Assembly: GCA_013115135.1 (NCBI GenBank)
Contig: JABANP010000103.1
Coordinates: 1 to 64,000, forward strand
DNA from: Perkinsus olseni
Taxonomy: Eukaryota > Perkinsozoa > Perkinsida > Perkinsidae
DNA: 64,000 nt
Direction of reading: 5' to 3'
A program made the position numbers and the translations under genes. The stretch's first letter is position 1; each line of letters starts with the position of its first letter. The notes below the pieces were generated by a model, which was not told the DNA's origin, did not search any database, and saw only the letters and a list, made by a program, of their open reading frames with translations. Below, one piece after another: positions 28,895 to 40,602 of this stretch.

Positions 28895-30537
28895 ATTTTG
28901 TCAAGTATATTGCAGCTAATCTGATGTAATCTGCTTTGAACGTACTTATCATGGCGTAGCGCCAAACGTGTGAATGATGGGCAGTTACAGCATGCCACTT
29001 GTATTGTGTTCTCAGCGAAAGTTAAACCATCATTTGCGGAGAAACTCTGAACTTTGAAGTCTGAATAAGTAAGTGGGCAAAATGTGGATGTTTGCAGACC
29101 GTTGAGTTATTGTTGTGACGTGTTTGCAAGTTGGCGCAAAGGAGTGTTGAGTGGCAGCGAGGGGGTCACTTCGAAAATTAGTTAGGCGAGGCTTCTCTTT
29201 GGTGGTTGGGTATTACTCCTGCGCAGCGCCTTCTCGGCTGGGACGCTGCTGCTGCGTTCTTCTGTAGAGGAAAACTCGGTATTGCACCCAACTTTGTTTC
29301 AATCAGCGAAACTGCGCTGTACTTAGCTATGACGGACACGATGAAAGGGTTTGAAACAAGGGGGAACTACGAGACTCGTAGTACAAAAGTAGCTAACCCG
29401 CGGGGATCGACCAGCTTCATGTGTACGCATATGCATGGCCGCGCCCAGCTCTGACAGATCTATTATCTCGGGGCCTTGACCGGCTGAGGGGGCGTCGCGT
29501 GCGTGGAGATCTATGGGCGACGGCTCACTAGGGTAGACTTCTACAGTTCTGATGTCGCACTTGCGGTACCGCGTTCGGTATGGTACCTGCTACTAGTCCG
29601 GCCCCGTGGGAGAGAGACAAACTGCGCCACCGGTGGCGAGGTGCCTTTGTCCCCGCGGGAAAAAGTTACCCCTCGGTTAAACTTACTCCTCGACGGACAC
29701 TGCAGGTGAGCCGCTCCGAGTATGCAGTGCGCAGCGCCGATGAGTCATCGGTTCTCAATAAGGCGCACTCTACTTGATTGTTTCACGGCGTTAAATTACC
29801 GGTTAGACACGGTGCTAGCCTGAGCATCCTATCAGAGGCTCTTCAAAGATAGGGGATGACTGAAACCAATGATGGGGCTGCCTGCCGTCCTCGAATGCTC
29901 AATGAGCGAGTGGAGTCCCGCGTGACTTGATGGCTGTAGAAGTTGATGGCGATTAGCAACGCACGTTGAGGGCTCTAAGCTCACTTCCGTCGGTGTCAGT
30001 TTGCACGCGTGCCAGCAGGAGCCCTGCACGATCATAGGCACTTCAAGATGAGCCGCTCAGCGTGGCCCGGGACTAGCTACTGCAAGATGACTGGTGGACA
30101 GTCCACCGTGGACTCGTGAGGGTGGCTCCGCTATGGGGACTCCCATGAGAGATACTGGAAGTGAGGAGGAAGAAGCCAGGGTGACCCACAGGACAGCCGT
30201 GTACGTCCTCCTTGGCACGCAAGCGCACGAATTGAACGCAAAATCCCATAAGAGTCGCTAAGGTCAAGCATAGCGTGCAAGACGCTCTGGGAGCGCTTTA
30301 CCGGTTGACGTAACGCGTTGAAGAAGGAGCGTCTGTCGATAATTCGCCCTAGCTCGAGGAGTGTTTCCCTCCTTTTCCCTCATACCCCCAGCATCGCACT
30401 CTAGCAAGTGAACTGATGGCAATCGAGGAGATCGGGTCTCTGCGTGAGGCCCCTGCGGACGTTGGATAGCCTCGGAGATTTTCTGTCATTTAGGTGATGC
30501 AAGTAGACCTGAAAACGAAGAGTGTGATGAATGACAG
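28895..30537. other. Long stretch without a recognised gene
   Basis: Only short open frames are present. The part at 30290-30530 may contain the first exon and promoter of the next gene. No RNA gene could be identified. Confidence 0.4.
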
Positions 30538-31554
30538 GAGCCGGAGGACAAGCCGGTGCTCCTAGCTGAGGATGATGCTCCCGCCAGCGGGAACGAGGTG
30601 GGGCTTCCAGAAAACTCCCCTCAGAGCTTCACCCAGCCTATCAGGTATCCAACGCTGGCGCCGTCAAGTCCTTCATCGTGTCCTTCTTGGTCATGCTGGT
30701 GTCGATCCCGGCCCTGGTAGGCCGACTCAGCGAGCCTTTCAGCTCAGCAGTCTCTTCTATTCAGGTCGGATCCTGATGCTGGCCCGTGCTCGTTCTGGGC
30801 CTTCTGGGTGTGGCAAGCTCAGCAGGGCTCAACGGCTTCGCACATTCTATCACATTCGGCTTTACTCTTGCAGTCTTTACTAACTTGTGTCAATTTGTAA
30901 GTTCCTCGCTGCCTCTGGTCGTCTCCATTGTGCGTGCTCAGGTCTTCGTCGGTACTTTGAGGAAGCGGAAGAACGTCACTCCCCACATCAGGAAATGGGG
31001 CCCCTTCTACATGATACTGGTTGCTACAGTCGCCGTCATGATGGACTTGCTCCGTCATGTTCTGCTCGATGCTGTGAACTGGTCCCTCCACGATCGTAAG
31101 TCCACTGACCATGAGTACTAGCGGAGCCTTTCATTTCAGCCACCAGTGGGAAGCAGTACAAGTTCCACCTCGACAGCTGCGTTTACGGAGTTCCTGCTGT
31201 CTCCCAAGGGCATGAGGGAGAATGCCCGGACACTGGTGCTGGACCGTTGCAAGTGGTCGAAGAGAATGCTCTCGGTGTGAACATGCCGATGTAAGTGTCT
31301 GCTGATACTCACTCTCGAAACTCTTGAAGCACAGGTACAACTCCGATGGCTCGTACTCCTTCTACGGCATTTTCTTCACCTTCTTCCTCACCTACTTGGG
31401 CTACTTCCTCCTCTTCTTCTCGATCTGCTGGTATACCGGCTTGCCGAGGAAGATCGCTTCTCAATGCCGCAGCCTTGACTGGAGGGGCTGTTGGGCTGGC
31501 TGTCGTTCTATGTGTACAGCAAGGAGAGTTCCCCCAGGTGTCGAGAAAGTTTAG
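30538..31554 (+). CDS. Multi-pass membrane protein, function unknown
   Basis: An acidic N-terminal exon (EPEDKPVLLAEDDAPASG) precedes several hydrophobic segments: FIVSFLVMLVSIPALV, LVLGLLGVASSAGLNGFAHS, FYMILVATVAVMMDLLR and FYGIFFTFFLTYLGYFLLFF. Introns at about 30898-30941, 31099-31138 and 31291-31334 are supported by in-frame joins (QF to VFVGTLRKRK; SLHD to GKQYKFHLDSCVYG; GVNMP to MYNSDGSYSF). A lumenal loop contains paired cysteines (DSCVYG, GECPDTG). The first exon and one junction near 30640 are unresolved, and the last codons may include another intron. Stop at 31552-31554 is tentative. No family recognised. Confidence 0.55.
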
Positions 31555-33561
31555 CTTCCGCTGCTACCTTGGAAATGCCCTATTGTTGTCTCGTGTATGA
31601 CCGTAAATGTCCCTCGCCCTCCTCTTATACAAGTCAATGCCGAATGTGTGCGTATCTTAACACGACGAATGAAGCCGCTTCAAGAAAGTATCATTGAGGT
31701 TGCTGACAGTTGTGCTTCTCTGGGATACGTGTCTCTTTATCAAGATAAGTTATCTTAGATAACCTTCTACGGGATGTCCATCTCGCCTTTTATCAGGATT
31801 AGGGTAGTCCTTAATCAGTGCTATGTGTTACCCATAGCTGTTTGCTCTCATTGGGGAGCGTCCGAGAACTTTTTATGTCTGACTACAATGAGTTGGGGTC
31901 TCCCACAAATACTCGCTCGTTGTTGCGTTCACGGAGTTGATGAACTACATAGATGTCGAACATAGACATGGTGTTGACACTCCGCGAGCTTGAAAGCTGG
32001 GCACTGTCCGTGGGAGCGGTTCTTCACGTCTCAAGGTTGCAAATTTCGGACACTTCCGGTCCGTCAATTCGAATAACGCCGTACGGCTGGTGTAAACCGA
32101 CTCGGACACTTGCGGGTCTGCAGTGGTCACTTTGCACACTTCCCCGTAGAGAGCCTCACTTCGAGACATCGGCTGCTCGTTCGCATCCTCGTCTCGGTGT
32201 TGTCTTGGGCCAAGGCCCTCGGCCACTTTACTCTAACACAAACTAAGCTGTACGCCGCTTCGGACACCCCCGTCTGGGTCATCTTGTTTCGGACAACGAA
32301 ACTGTCAAGTCTCGGGCGCCTCGACCAAAATGTTAGTAGTCCGTAGATGACCCTGACCGCCCGGTCAAGCGTCAGATTGAAACGTTCCTTAATAACGAGC
32401 AATACATGAATTAGTCATCACGTCTTCCAAGGTCAAGTCAAGCATGAAAGAGAAACGATCCCAAGTTCGCAGCTCAGCTCAGGAGGCGTGTGTGAGTCAG
32501 TATAGTGACTATACTATAGTCTTAACGTAACATTGCTAAATGGTACGGAAGAATTGCAATGCAGCACCAATGCGATGCACGACTCACTCATGAGGGCATC
32601 TCCCGTTGTGCATCGGCCCCCGCTATTGTAACTCGACGGCCAAGTAATACGCTGGATTGACGGAAATGATCCATTGTTGGTGCTCAAGCGCCTCTCTGAA
32701 GTGCTCACGCCGGCAGTCGAGAATACCGCTCCTTGATAGCACCGCGGTGAGGATGTCAAATAATCAGCGACATCACGTGCTTATGATCAGCGGCTACCTC
32801 TACTGACAATACACGTGAAATAGAAGGGTGTCCGGTGTCATGGGAAGATGCTCGGGCGCGAAAGTTCCGAGCTGACACCGTATCGGTTATCGCTGATTGT
32901 CAGTGTGCACTGTAACTCAGTACAGTATGGCTATTTGAGAAAGGTATAGTCCAACTAGTCTCGGCTCAAGACCCTTGAGGGGATTTAAGTAAGTGCTGCA
33001 GGATTGCCCGATAGTGTGCCCGCTGGGGACTGCACGAGCCCGATACAATAGAGAATGGCAAGTATGCACCTTGCCAAGGGCTTCACACCTTGTGTTCAGC
33101 AAACATTTGTGAGCGGGTCCAAGTGACTCGAGTTTGTACTGAGTCGGCTAACCACAGCCTCGTCGGCTGAGGCTCAGTCCACAGGCGTCTTCACTCCTAT
33201 CGGATGAGGCTGTCAGCCTCAGGCTCCCCACGTTGCTTCTTGAGCAATGTGCGTTGCTCGTGAGAGGGTCCGGTGATGTCGTCCCTCCAGTCTGGCTCCT
33301 TGGGGCTCGCGTGCAAACTCGAGCGTCGCACGCTATGGATCATGCTATTCGTAACCTCTTCCCTCCCGCTTTGTCGGATAGAGACTGTCTTCGCTTACTT
33401 CTGCCTTCAACGATCATCGTTCAAGAATTAGAGCACATCGGGGTAGAAACTCGGTACAAGACTCCGTCCGAGATTGAAACCCAGTCATCTTCTTTGACCG
33501 GGGTAGCCCCAGATCGCTCAGATTGTTTCGTCTGAGGTGTTACTCACGTTTCTGATTCCAG
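31555..33561. other. Long stretch without a recognised gene
   Basis: Open frames on both strands at 31950-32400 and 33230-33535 lack ATG starts or recognisable sequence. Nothing can be named. Confidence 0.35.
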
Positions 33562-34380
33562 TTGGCACGCTTCTCGATGCCCTCGACGACTATCAGCTTT
33601 GCTACTGATAAGCGTGGCTCTAGCTGGCTTCCCCTCAAACTTTTGTTGTTGGTGTACGTGGTGCATGCAGTGACTGCTATCGACCAGGATCTAAAGGTTA
33701 CCATTGATCATCCTCAAGGATGCGCTCATGGCCCAGATAGAAACGAGAGTCGAGACACTGTACATATGCTGGCCTTCTCTTGCATTGGCGTCTGGAGGGG
33801 AATGAACTCTGATGGAGTTAACCAAACCTCCGTGGGGATGAAGCTCGTATCCAACTACCCATTGACTCGATATAAGGTTATGACGCTGCGGGTGAATTAT
33901 CTGGATCGTATCGGTACAGCCGAGAGCCCCAATGTCACCGTGGAGACGACGGGCTCTGCTTATTTATTTCTGCGGTATGGACGAGGTTTGTACGTGAAAT
34001 GGTTCTTGAACTCAACCGACCACATCTCCAACAAGCAAGACAACCTCGGATCTGTCAGTATCGACTTACAATCTCGTGTCTATCTCGATACCGATGTCGA
34101 TACCCCACAAACTCACACTTCGTTGTTGGACACTCAAGGAAGTGCCACTTCTATCGGAATGGGTCTCGTGGGCTACGGCCATGGCACAAGTCAATATGCC
34201 AACTTCACCAGCTGGTACACTATGGTCGTACTCCCGGAGCCCGATAAGGTAATCTTATTTGGTCACCTCGGAGCCGAAGGTTCATATAAAACGTCGGTGG
34301 AGACGAAGTGCGGAACTTCACTTTTGACGAGATATTCCTCAGCGGCACCCTGTACGGCTGATATCCAGCGCAGCCTGTAA
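33562..34380 (+). CDS. Predicted secreted glycoprotein, lineage-specific
   Basis: A 272-residue frame without introns. A signal anchor or peptide (LPLKLLLLVYVVHAVTA, residues 24-40) follows a polar N-terminus, so translation may start at a later ATG (MPSTTISFATDK). The mature part has several N-glycosylation sites (NQTS, NVTV, NSTD, NFTS), four cysteines and beta-rich sequence. No transmembrane segment follows. No family is recognised; placed near another secreted protein gene (36758-38155), it may be part of a surface or effector cluster. Confidence 0.55.
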   Translation: MARFSMPSTTISFATDKRGSSWLPLKLLLLVYVVHAVTAIDQDLKVTIDHPQGCAHGPDRNESRDTVHMLAFSCIGVWRGMNSDGVNQTSVGMKLVSNYPLTRYKVMTLRVNYLDRIGTAESPNVTVETTGSAYLFLRYGRGLYVKWFLNSTDHISNKQDNLGSVSIDLQSRVYLDTDVDTPQTHTSLLDTQGSATSIGMGLVGYGHGTSQYANFTSWYTMVVLPEPDKVILFGHLGAEGSYKTSVETKCGTSLLTRYSSAAPCTADIQRSL

Positions 34381-35084
34381 GCTGCCTCAGTTCTGGCTCG
34401 ATTTCTTCGTGCAGCCCACCTGCTCGATCCAGAGCACAGCTTCAGGGACACCATTATCATATACCATAAGACTCTTCTTGTTTTCTTCAATCCAATCCCT
34501 GTCGGGCTGTTTGCTACCAGATGATTCCCTTCATTCCAGATGGTCTTTGCGCCCGACATTCATTACGATGAAAGTGGTATCCCTTTGAAAGATTGTGAAC
34601 CACCTGGTTAATGACCCGTCACTTGAGGGCTCAAAAGTGATGTGGTGGTGTAGCGGCCGCGGGCATGTTGTTGCGTTCTGCCTCATCTGGGCGAGTGTGT
34701 GCGACGCGCTAGGCATGCAGCGAAGATGAAGCTCTCTTTCAATGCGACTGGCCGTAGCCGAGGACACGTCAACCGAACCGAGGCCGACTCAGTTAGCCAT
34801 GATTGGTCCGGTGATGATACTCAGGAGCGATCAAACCGTTCTCCTTTGACCAAGGGGGTGAACAGTAGCCACCCGATGTCGATTGTGTTGCCATGTTCGT
34901 TGAAAAGTTGAACTTGAGTCTGAATCCATATCCATAGTGAATGGTCCTTGGCCATAAGTTGTAGGCTACGTAGTAGGCAGCGTAGTAGCAAATGGGCAGA
35001 CTACGAAGGCTCCGTGATGGAGCTGAAGTGATTCACGCCCCGAGACAAAAATGTCTACTGCTTGACTTGTAGAAGAGCACTCTG
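34381..35084. other. Intergenic stretch, no gene recognised
   Basis: 3' flank of the secreted-protein gene; only short open frames. Confidence 0.35.
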
Positions 35085-35335
35085 TAAGAGAACCCTTATT
35101 GTCGCCCGATGTTGGCAGGCGGTGTGGCCGGAGGCGTTTGCTCTGGGTTTGGAGCAGATAGCGATATGGCACCAACAGGATGAACCACTCCAACCACCCA
35201 GCTTCATACTGCCGAACAACTTCACGCAACAAACCTCTCAAAGAGCTTAAAGAATTACATACACAAACTTTTTGAGCAGCTTGCATTGCGCTCATCACTA
35301 CTACGATGGTAAATCACCATTGGTGATGATTCTTC

Positions 35336-35356
35336 GATCATCGATAATCGATGATC
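35336..35356. repeat. Perfect short palindrome
   Basis: GATCATCGAT, A, ATCGATGATC: 10-bp arms around one base, next to a second palindrome ATCACCATTGGTGAT at about 35312-35326. Confidence 0.6.
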
Positions 35357-35869
35357 GATTTATGCTCTGTCGATGACACTATGTGCAGTATACAGTGCTC
35401 CAAATAACTTAGAATATTTGCGGAAAGAGCGATATCTCCGTAACAATCACGAATCAGAAGCTGTTTCTTGGATATGTTGTGTGTAATAGCAATGCATAAA
35501 CATAAAGACTACAGAGAATTAAGAATAGTAAGACTTTCAGAGAGACGACTGCTAGGCATAATGCTGGATCCCATAACCGTCCAAAGACACGGGAATCCCG
35601 GAGCGACCGGAGAGCAGACCATACCGAAAATCTCTACTTTCCACACCGGGCAACACAGATGTTTCTAGTAGCTACGCATGCTGGTCACTACCGTGCCTGT
35701 TTTTGCAGAACAGTGACACGAGAAAATGCCCAGAGTAAATTGATAGTATATAGTGTAGAGGCTTCGCAAAGATGGTCGCTCAGTCCGACGCCTTGAAGAC
35801 AAACGAACCAAGACGCACGCCCGGACCATGATGGCCCGGACGAAGAGCTTTGAAGCATTCTCATTGGTT

Positions 35870-35984
35870 TGACTTTTCCTTCATCTGCATCGGAGATATG
35901 ATGTGGTCGCTCCCTTCCCCGGTCAACTTTCTCTCCGTTCCCGCCCGACTGTGGAGCTGGAGACGATCGCCGTGGAGAAAACAA
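35870..35984 (-). pseudogene. Remnant of a secreted-protein gene (C-terminal end only)
   Basis: The frame SPAPQSGGNGEKVDRGRERP matches the end of the protein at 36758-38155 (RAPQSSGSGEEVDRGRKRLR). Upstream of it the sequence passes directly to what is 5' flank in the other copy, so this copy is truncated. Confidence 0.65.
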
Positions 35985-36027
35985 TGAGGCATTCCGTGGA
36001 GTCCACGGAATGCCTCATTGTTCTCTC
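35975..36027. repeat. Long inverted repeat (26-bp arms, 1-nt loop)
   Basis: Left arm 35975-36000 and right arm 36002-36027 differ at one position. It sits precisely at the junction where the gene body is missing from copy A. Confidence 0.85.
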
Positions 36028-36164
36028 CGTTCGAAGTCTGTCTCGCAGAAAGCAAGAATTCCCTGGATCTCACACGTGTCGAGTTATGTGGGGAAGAGTA
36101 CTCTGTGTCACAGATTCCGAGACTCTCGGACCGAGAGTCAGTGAGTTCGTCCGACTGTGAGTGA

Positions 36165-38380
36165 GCCCCTATCGTCGCCCGATGTTGGCAAGCACTTCAT
36201 CAACGGCGGCGTTGGTTTGTTACCAACATTATTACCAATCATGCTCCCGAAGGACTTCACGCAACGAACACTTTGAATACCTTACAACATTCACAAACAT
36301 GAACTTTCGTGACAGCTCAAAATACTGGTCATCACAACTACACTACGATCGTAATAATAAATTCGGGATCATCGATTCATGCTTAATCAATAATACTTTA
36401 TGCAGTACATTACCTTCAGGAAGACGAATGCTAGGAAAACTGATGGACCCCATAACCATCCGAAGACAGGAACTCAGTGTGGAGCGACTGGACAGCAGAC
36501 CATGCCGATACTCGACATATTCAAAATACCGAAGATAGCATGTCCGGTATGTATGCTGGTTATCATCACTGCCAGCCCTACCAAACAATGCCACAAAGAG
36601 AGATGCTCGAGGCGAACTGTTTGGATAGAGGTTACGAGGAGAAGAATATTTGGTCTGATGCCGTAGAGATTTACGTACCAAAATGCAAGCAGGCGGCATG
36701 AGACAGCATGTAACATACGCCGTATCAGCTTATCAGCTGCCTAACCTCCTAGTGGCACTAGGGGCTTTTAAGTACTCTTGTCGTTTTAATCGACCATTCA
36801 CCTGGGCCAGATGTACTACGCAGGCGCTTCCTGCCCCGGTCAACCTCCTCTCCGCTCCCGCTCGACTGTGGAGCTCGAGTTGATCGAGACTGAGGCTCTA
36901 TCACGTTGCCAGCGATTGAAATGGGTGGATGAACATAACGAAGTTGAACGGTCAAGTCCGGCTGATCACCATTTGTGGTCTCTGTCCCCAACCGTAGTTC
37001 GAGGGAAAGATTATTGTCCCGTTCATTGTCGGTCTTCCGAAGTGCGATAGAGTTCAGAGTGAGGTTGTTGATACCGAAGGCACGGCCAGCAGCCTTGAGT
37101 GAGGCATGGAGGTTGTCCTGTCTCTCGGAGTCGGGGTTCGTGAAGATGTAGCAGCCATCGCAACCTCCCATCACGAGGCGCATCTCAGGGAGGGCGAGCA
37201 CGTTGGCAGCGGGAGTACCCTCGGTTGCGCTCTGGAACCGAAAGTATCTTGAAGATTCGTTGGATGCTTCTGATGCTGTAGAGAACATAGTGAGAGTACC
37301 GAGGAGATGACCGCTAGAATCCTCGGCACCGAGCGTGAGGCATACTGTATGAAGGCTACCAGCTTCTTTGTAGTTAAGTAACGATCCTGCTGGCAACGGT
37401 GCTCTCACGAGGGGAGTAGGGGATGATGCTTCGCTCTCCGGCTCAACCCCACTGAACGGGAAATTCTTTTCCCCTGTAGGTGCCACATCGAGACGGTCGA
37501 CTGCGGCGATCGGTGTAACTAAAATCATCTCACTCGCCATGACCTGTGGAAGATTGCCTGGAGCTTTGCCAACCCACGAAGGCTGGCGTCGAGGTCGCTG
37601 TGCGTTGGCTCTTTGCATCAACACTGGATACATGAGGATATAGCTTCCCTTCTTTCGGGAACTTCGCCGTCCAAGAAACAAGTACCAACTCCCAGATACC
37701 GAGCAGAGCCTTATAACATTGTTCCAGCTCGGGGCCTTCGCTTCAGCGCGTATTGGAATTGAGAAGCTCTTGTAAGAATTCCACAATTTTTGCTTATCGG
37801 TTTCGCTAACTCTTCTAGGGTAATAGCATTGGTCGACTGTCCGGGCATCGCGGGCGCCAAGATCAGCCTGATGAGCCCAAAGATTGCGTAACTCCTCCCA
37901 GATCAGCTCACCGATATGAGTGACCTTCAAATGCTGATCCGATTGAACTCCGCTGAGAGTCATCGTACTGTGCGGAGTAGTTCCATCAAGCCCCTCCAGA
38001 CTAACATCCATGCTGATCTTATGCAGCGTGCCGATGGAGTTCACTCGTCCTTCGTAGTGCCCAGCTTCGATGACTGGACGGCAAGCCTGGACCCAAAGCA
38101 CGAGTAGTTGCAGTGAGAGTAGGGCTGAGTGATGGAGACGGGCGGTTGGTATCATGGATGCTTCAAGAAAAATAATCAGCGAGAGTCTACTGGGGCCGTT
38201 ACCTCACTGGTGACTTTCTGCGGTAACCAGATGACCATGATGATCGAGGAAAGAGACTTGGCCTCGTGCAAGGGCTCTCGGCGGAAAGCGTCATTGTTTT
38301 CTCCGCCCGAAGTCTGTCTTGCAGAATGCAGGAAACTTCTGCATCCCACACATGAGCTCTCCGGACGCTCGTAGTCTTGC
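36165..38380. repeat. Segmental duplication, copy B (full gene)
   Basis: Contains the 3' flank homologous to copy A (36165-36560), the 465-residue minus-strand gene and its 5' flank (to about 38360). Confidence 0.65.
36758..38155 (-). CDS. Predicted secreted protein, lineage-specific
   Basis: A 465-residue intronless frame starts with a good signal peptide (SALLSLQLLVLWVQACRP, residues 10-27). The body is mixed polar with GSWYLFLGRRSS near residue 155, a proline- and serine-rich middle, RLVMGGCDGCYIFTNPD, and a basic C-terminus (EEVDRGRKRLRSTSG) with no membrane anchor. No known family. A truncated sister copy lies just downstream (35870-35984), showing recent local duplication and decay. 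Confidence 0.65.
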   Translation of the reverse strand: MIPTARLHHSALLSLQLLVLWVQACRPVIEAGHYEGRVNSIGTLHKISMDVSLEGLDGTTPHSTMTLSGVQSDQHLKVTHIGELIWEELRNLWAHQADLGARDARTVDQCYYPRRVSETDKQKLWNSYKSFSIPIRAEAKAPSWNNVIRLCSVSGSWYLFLGRRSSRKKGSYILMYPVLMQRANAQRPRRQPSWVGKAPGNLPQVMASEMILVTPIAAVDRLDVAPTGEKNFPFSGVEPESEASSPTPLVRAPLPAGSLLNYKEAGSLHTVCLTLGAEDSSGHLLGTLTMFSTASEASNESSRYFRFQSATEGTPAANVLALPEMRLVMGGCDGCYIFTNPDSERQDNLHASLKAAGRAFGINNLTLNSIALRKTDNERDNNLSLELRLGTETTNGDQPDLTVQLRYVHPPISIAGNVIEPQSRSTRAPQSSGSGEEVDRGRKRLRSTSGPGEWSIKTTRVLKSP

Positions 38381-38412
38381 AAGTTGCAGAGTGCAATCCT
38401 TGGGAAATGGTT

Positions 38413-38467
38413 CCGTGGAATTCCTACGAATGCTTGCGGGCTGCAACCATCTGTAGGAATTCCACGG
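38413..38467. repeat. Inverted repeat with 15-bp perfect arms
   Basis: CCGTGGAATTCCTAC at 38413-38427 and GTAGGAATTCCACGG at 38453-38467, loop 25 nt. Its stem shares CCGTGGA with the inverted repeat at 35975-36027, and it lies at the outer edge of copy B. Confidence 0.8.
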
Positions 38468-39250
38468 TCGATGATCTTACGTCAAAATCAGCAGCCGCCC
38501 GCACTTAACTAGTCTAGCTGGTATGCACATTGGATGTCTTCACAATTCACGCAGCAATAGAAACCCGGCTGTCGCCCGTCCTAAGCCAGTTATCCTCGCT
38601 CGACAGGATCGCTGCGCACGCACAGCCTGTGCGTACGCTTGGTTCCCGCCACGTGATGGAAGTTAAACTGAAAACTCACTCAGCAACCCTTGAGGCCATT
38701 CATAGCCCATCAATGGGCCCTCCAACCGCGATATTTAGGCTCATATCAGATGACTCAAACCGAAGCTCACACCCCTACCAGTCTAAGACTGGCAGTCCCT
38801 GACTCACGCTTCAATTCTCTCCTTATCGGAGACCGAGGAGCCTGTGAAAATGTCGGATACTGAAAGGAAATCTATTTAGTTCCATCTGATGAGAGCTAAG
38901 AGAAATCAACAGAAGAATGTAATTACAAGTTGTACTTCACACAACACTAAAAACTGCTCAGAAAAGAGATCCTAACTGGTTCTTGATAAGGATGATGTAA
39001 TCAGAAAAAAGTCCAAATGTATTACCGGCCGGGCGCATCTTTGGACCTCCTGGCCTTTTACAAAGCATAAGCTCGAGCCAGGGCGACTATATTCATGTTG
39101 ATTAGCTCACGGCTTGTCTCCCATTTTGTCTACCGGGATTCCCACAGCGACACGCTCGCCATCAGCTGGAGTGCCTCTCGTCATCGTTACACCATCGGCA
39201 TTGATCTACACAGATGTGATAAGCTGATTTTTCAGTCGATATACGGAATG
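38468..39250. other. Intergenic stretch, no gene recognised
   Basis: AT-richer tract at 38870-39020; only short open frames. Confidence 0.35.
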
Positions 39251-39257
39251 AACGCCC

Positions 39258-40500
39258 TCATGGTCGTTGCTGCGCTGAGTACCGGTCGAATAAAGTCAGT
39301 CGACCAATCCGTAACAAGAAACGTTGGGAAAGGAACTGTGTCTGTTCTAGGTGCGCTCCACGATGAAAACTCCAAAAGCAGCCAGCCAAGAGGAAGAATG
39401 CCAGGCCAAAGCGACGTCTCTCTACGCCACCCGAACTATGCGCAGGGCATTTCATCGACCATTTAAACTGGCTTACCGTGTAGGCGTATGTAACGGGCGC
39501 TTCCCTCGTAACCAGAATTCCTTTGCGCAACTTCACGGCGTAAATGAAGCCATAGACGGCCATGACCTGAAGTGCGCAGGTACTCGTTCGGCTGCTGTCG
39601 TTCCAGACGACTTACCAAGGACAGGACCGTGACCAAACCGAAGAGTAGGCCATATGCCCCAGCACGTTGCCGACCTCGTTGAAGCCCAATAGCCAAAATT
39701 GACGAAGTCCGCCACGCTGTAGTCGCTGCACTTGTACCTACTTTTGCGAGTGAAAACCCATCGTACGCAGTGGACTCTTACCGAGGGGTCTGAACCGCAT
39801 CTACCACTCTCGAACCGTCGATCTTGCAGTCTTGACTGAAGTGATAGCAGGCAATAACGAAGCTGCATACCTGAAGACGGGCGGTTCCAAGCAGTCCCTG
39901 GGCGTGTGAATCGACAGAGACGCACTCTGATGAGGTAGACGACGTACAGAATGAACAGGGCCAAGGAGAGGACACCGAAGCTGAGCATGTAACCAGTGCT
40001 GTTGCGCAAGAAGGCGTAGTACAGAACGAAGGGCGCCACGAAGGACAGAACGTTGAGGATGTACAGCCTGAAAAAGCAGATAACGTGCCGAATGGGGTTA
40101 GCGTGACTGCTGCTCACCATGAGTACACCGGTACCACCACCCAGATGCGAATAAGGGCGAAAATGGCGATGCACAGAAGCGGTAACGCCGAGACGACCAG
40201 AGCGGCGGTGACACTAAGATGCTTGTTCGGGTCGGACAGCACAAGACCGAGTCTAAGGAAGTAACAGTATCGTAGGGGAGAGGCTGTTCAACCTACGGGC
40301 CTGCCGGAGGGTTCTCAGCAGCACGAAGTGGCATGTTGCAAGTTGAAGATGAAGATACACTTGAGAATCATGTGGTTGCGTCTCGGAGTTAGCGCGCGCC
40401 AAAGTAATCGATTCCAACTGCGACATGACAAAAAGGGAAAGGTAGTAGAGGGTGGGGATCATCGCCTTTAGCGGCGACACTGTAGTTTGCATAGACATTG
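39258..40500 (-). CDS. Multi-pass membrane protein, function unknown
   Basis: Minus-strand exons with hydrophobic segments: AMIPTLYYLSLFVMSQLES from near 40498, then HLSVTAALVVSALPLLCIAI ending IRIWVVVPVYSW, a 50-nt intron (about 40119-40070), LYILNVLSFVAPFVLYYAFL and SFGVLSLALFILYVVYLIR, a short exon with KIDGSRVVDAVQTP, then AYGLLFGLVTVLSL and finally VMAVYGFIYAVKLRKG. Splice phases at two junctions were checked; the ends are not fixed. At least five membrane segments are expected. No family recognised. Confidence 0.5.
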
Positions 40501-40602
40501 CATAGCGCCGAGTAACGTTGTATTGAACTAGCCCGCCTGGTGACAGAAAATTCGGTGGAAAAAATCACCTTCAAGGTTTCGTTGGACCACTTTTTATTTC
40601 AG

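Larger units (their letters stand above)
35085..36160. repeat. Segmental duplication, copy A (gene body deleted)
   Basis: Begins TTATTGTCGCCCGATGTTGG, like copy B at 36165. Shared blocks include CTTCACGCAAC, the 35550-35595 block with CCCATAACCGTCC, the gene 3' end (near 35920-35960) and the gene 5' flank (CGAAGTCTGTCT near 36030). Between the last two, about 1.3 kb of gene body present in copy B is missing. Confidence 0.7.
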
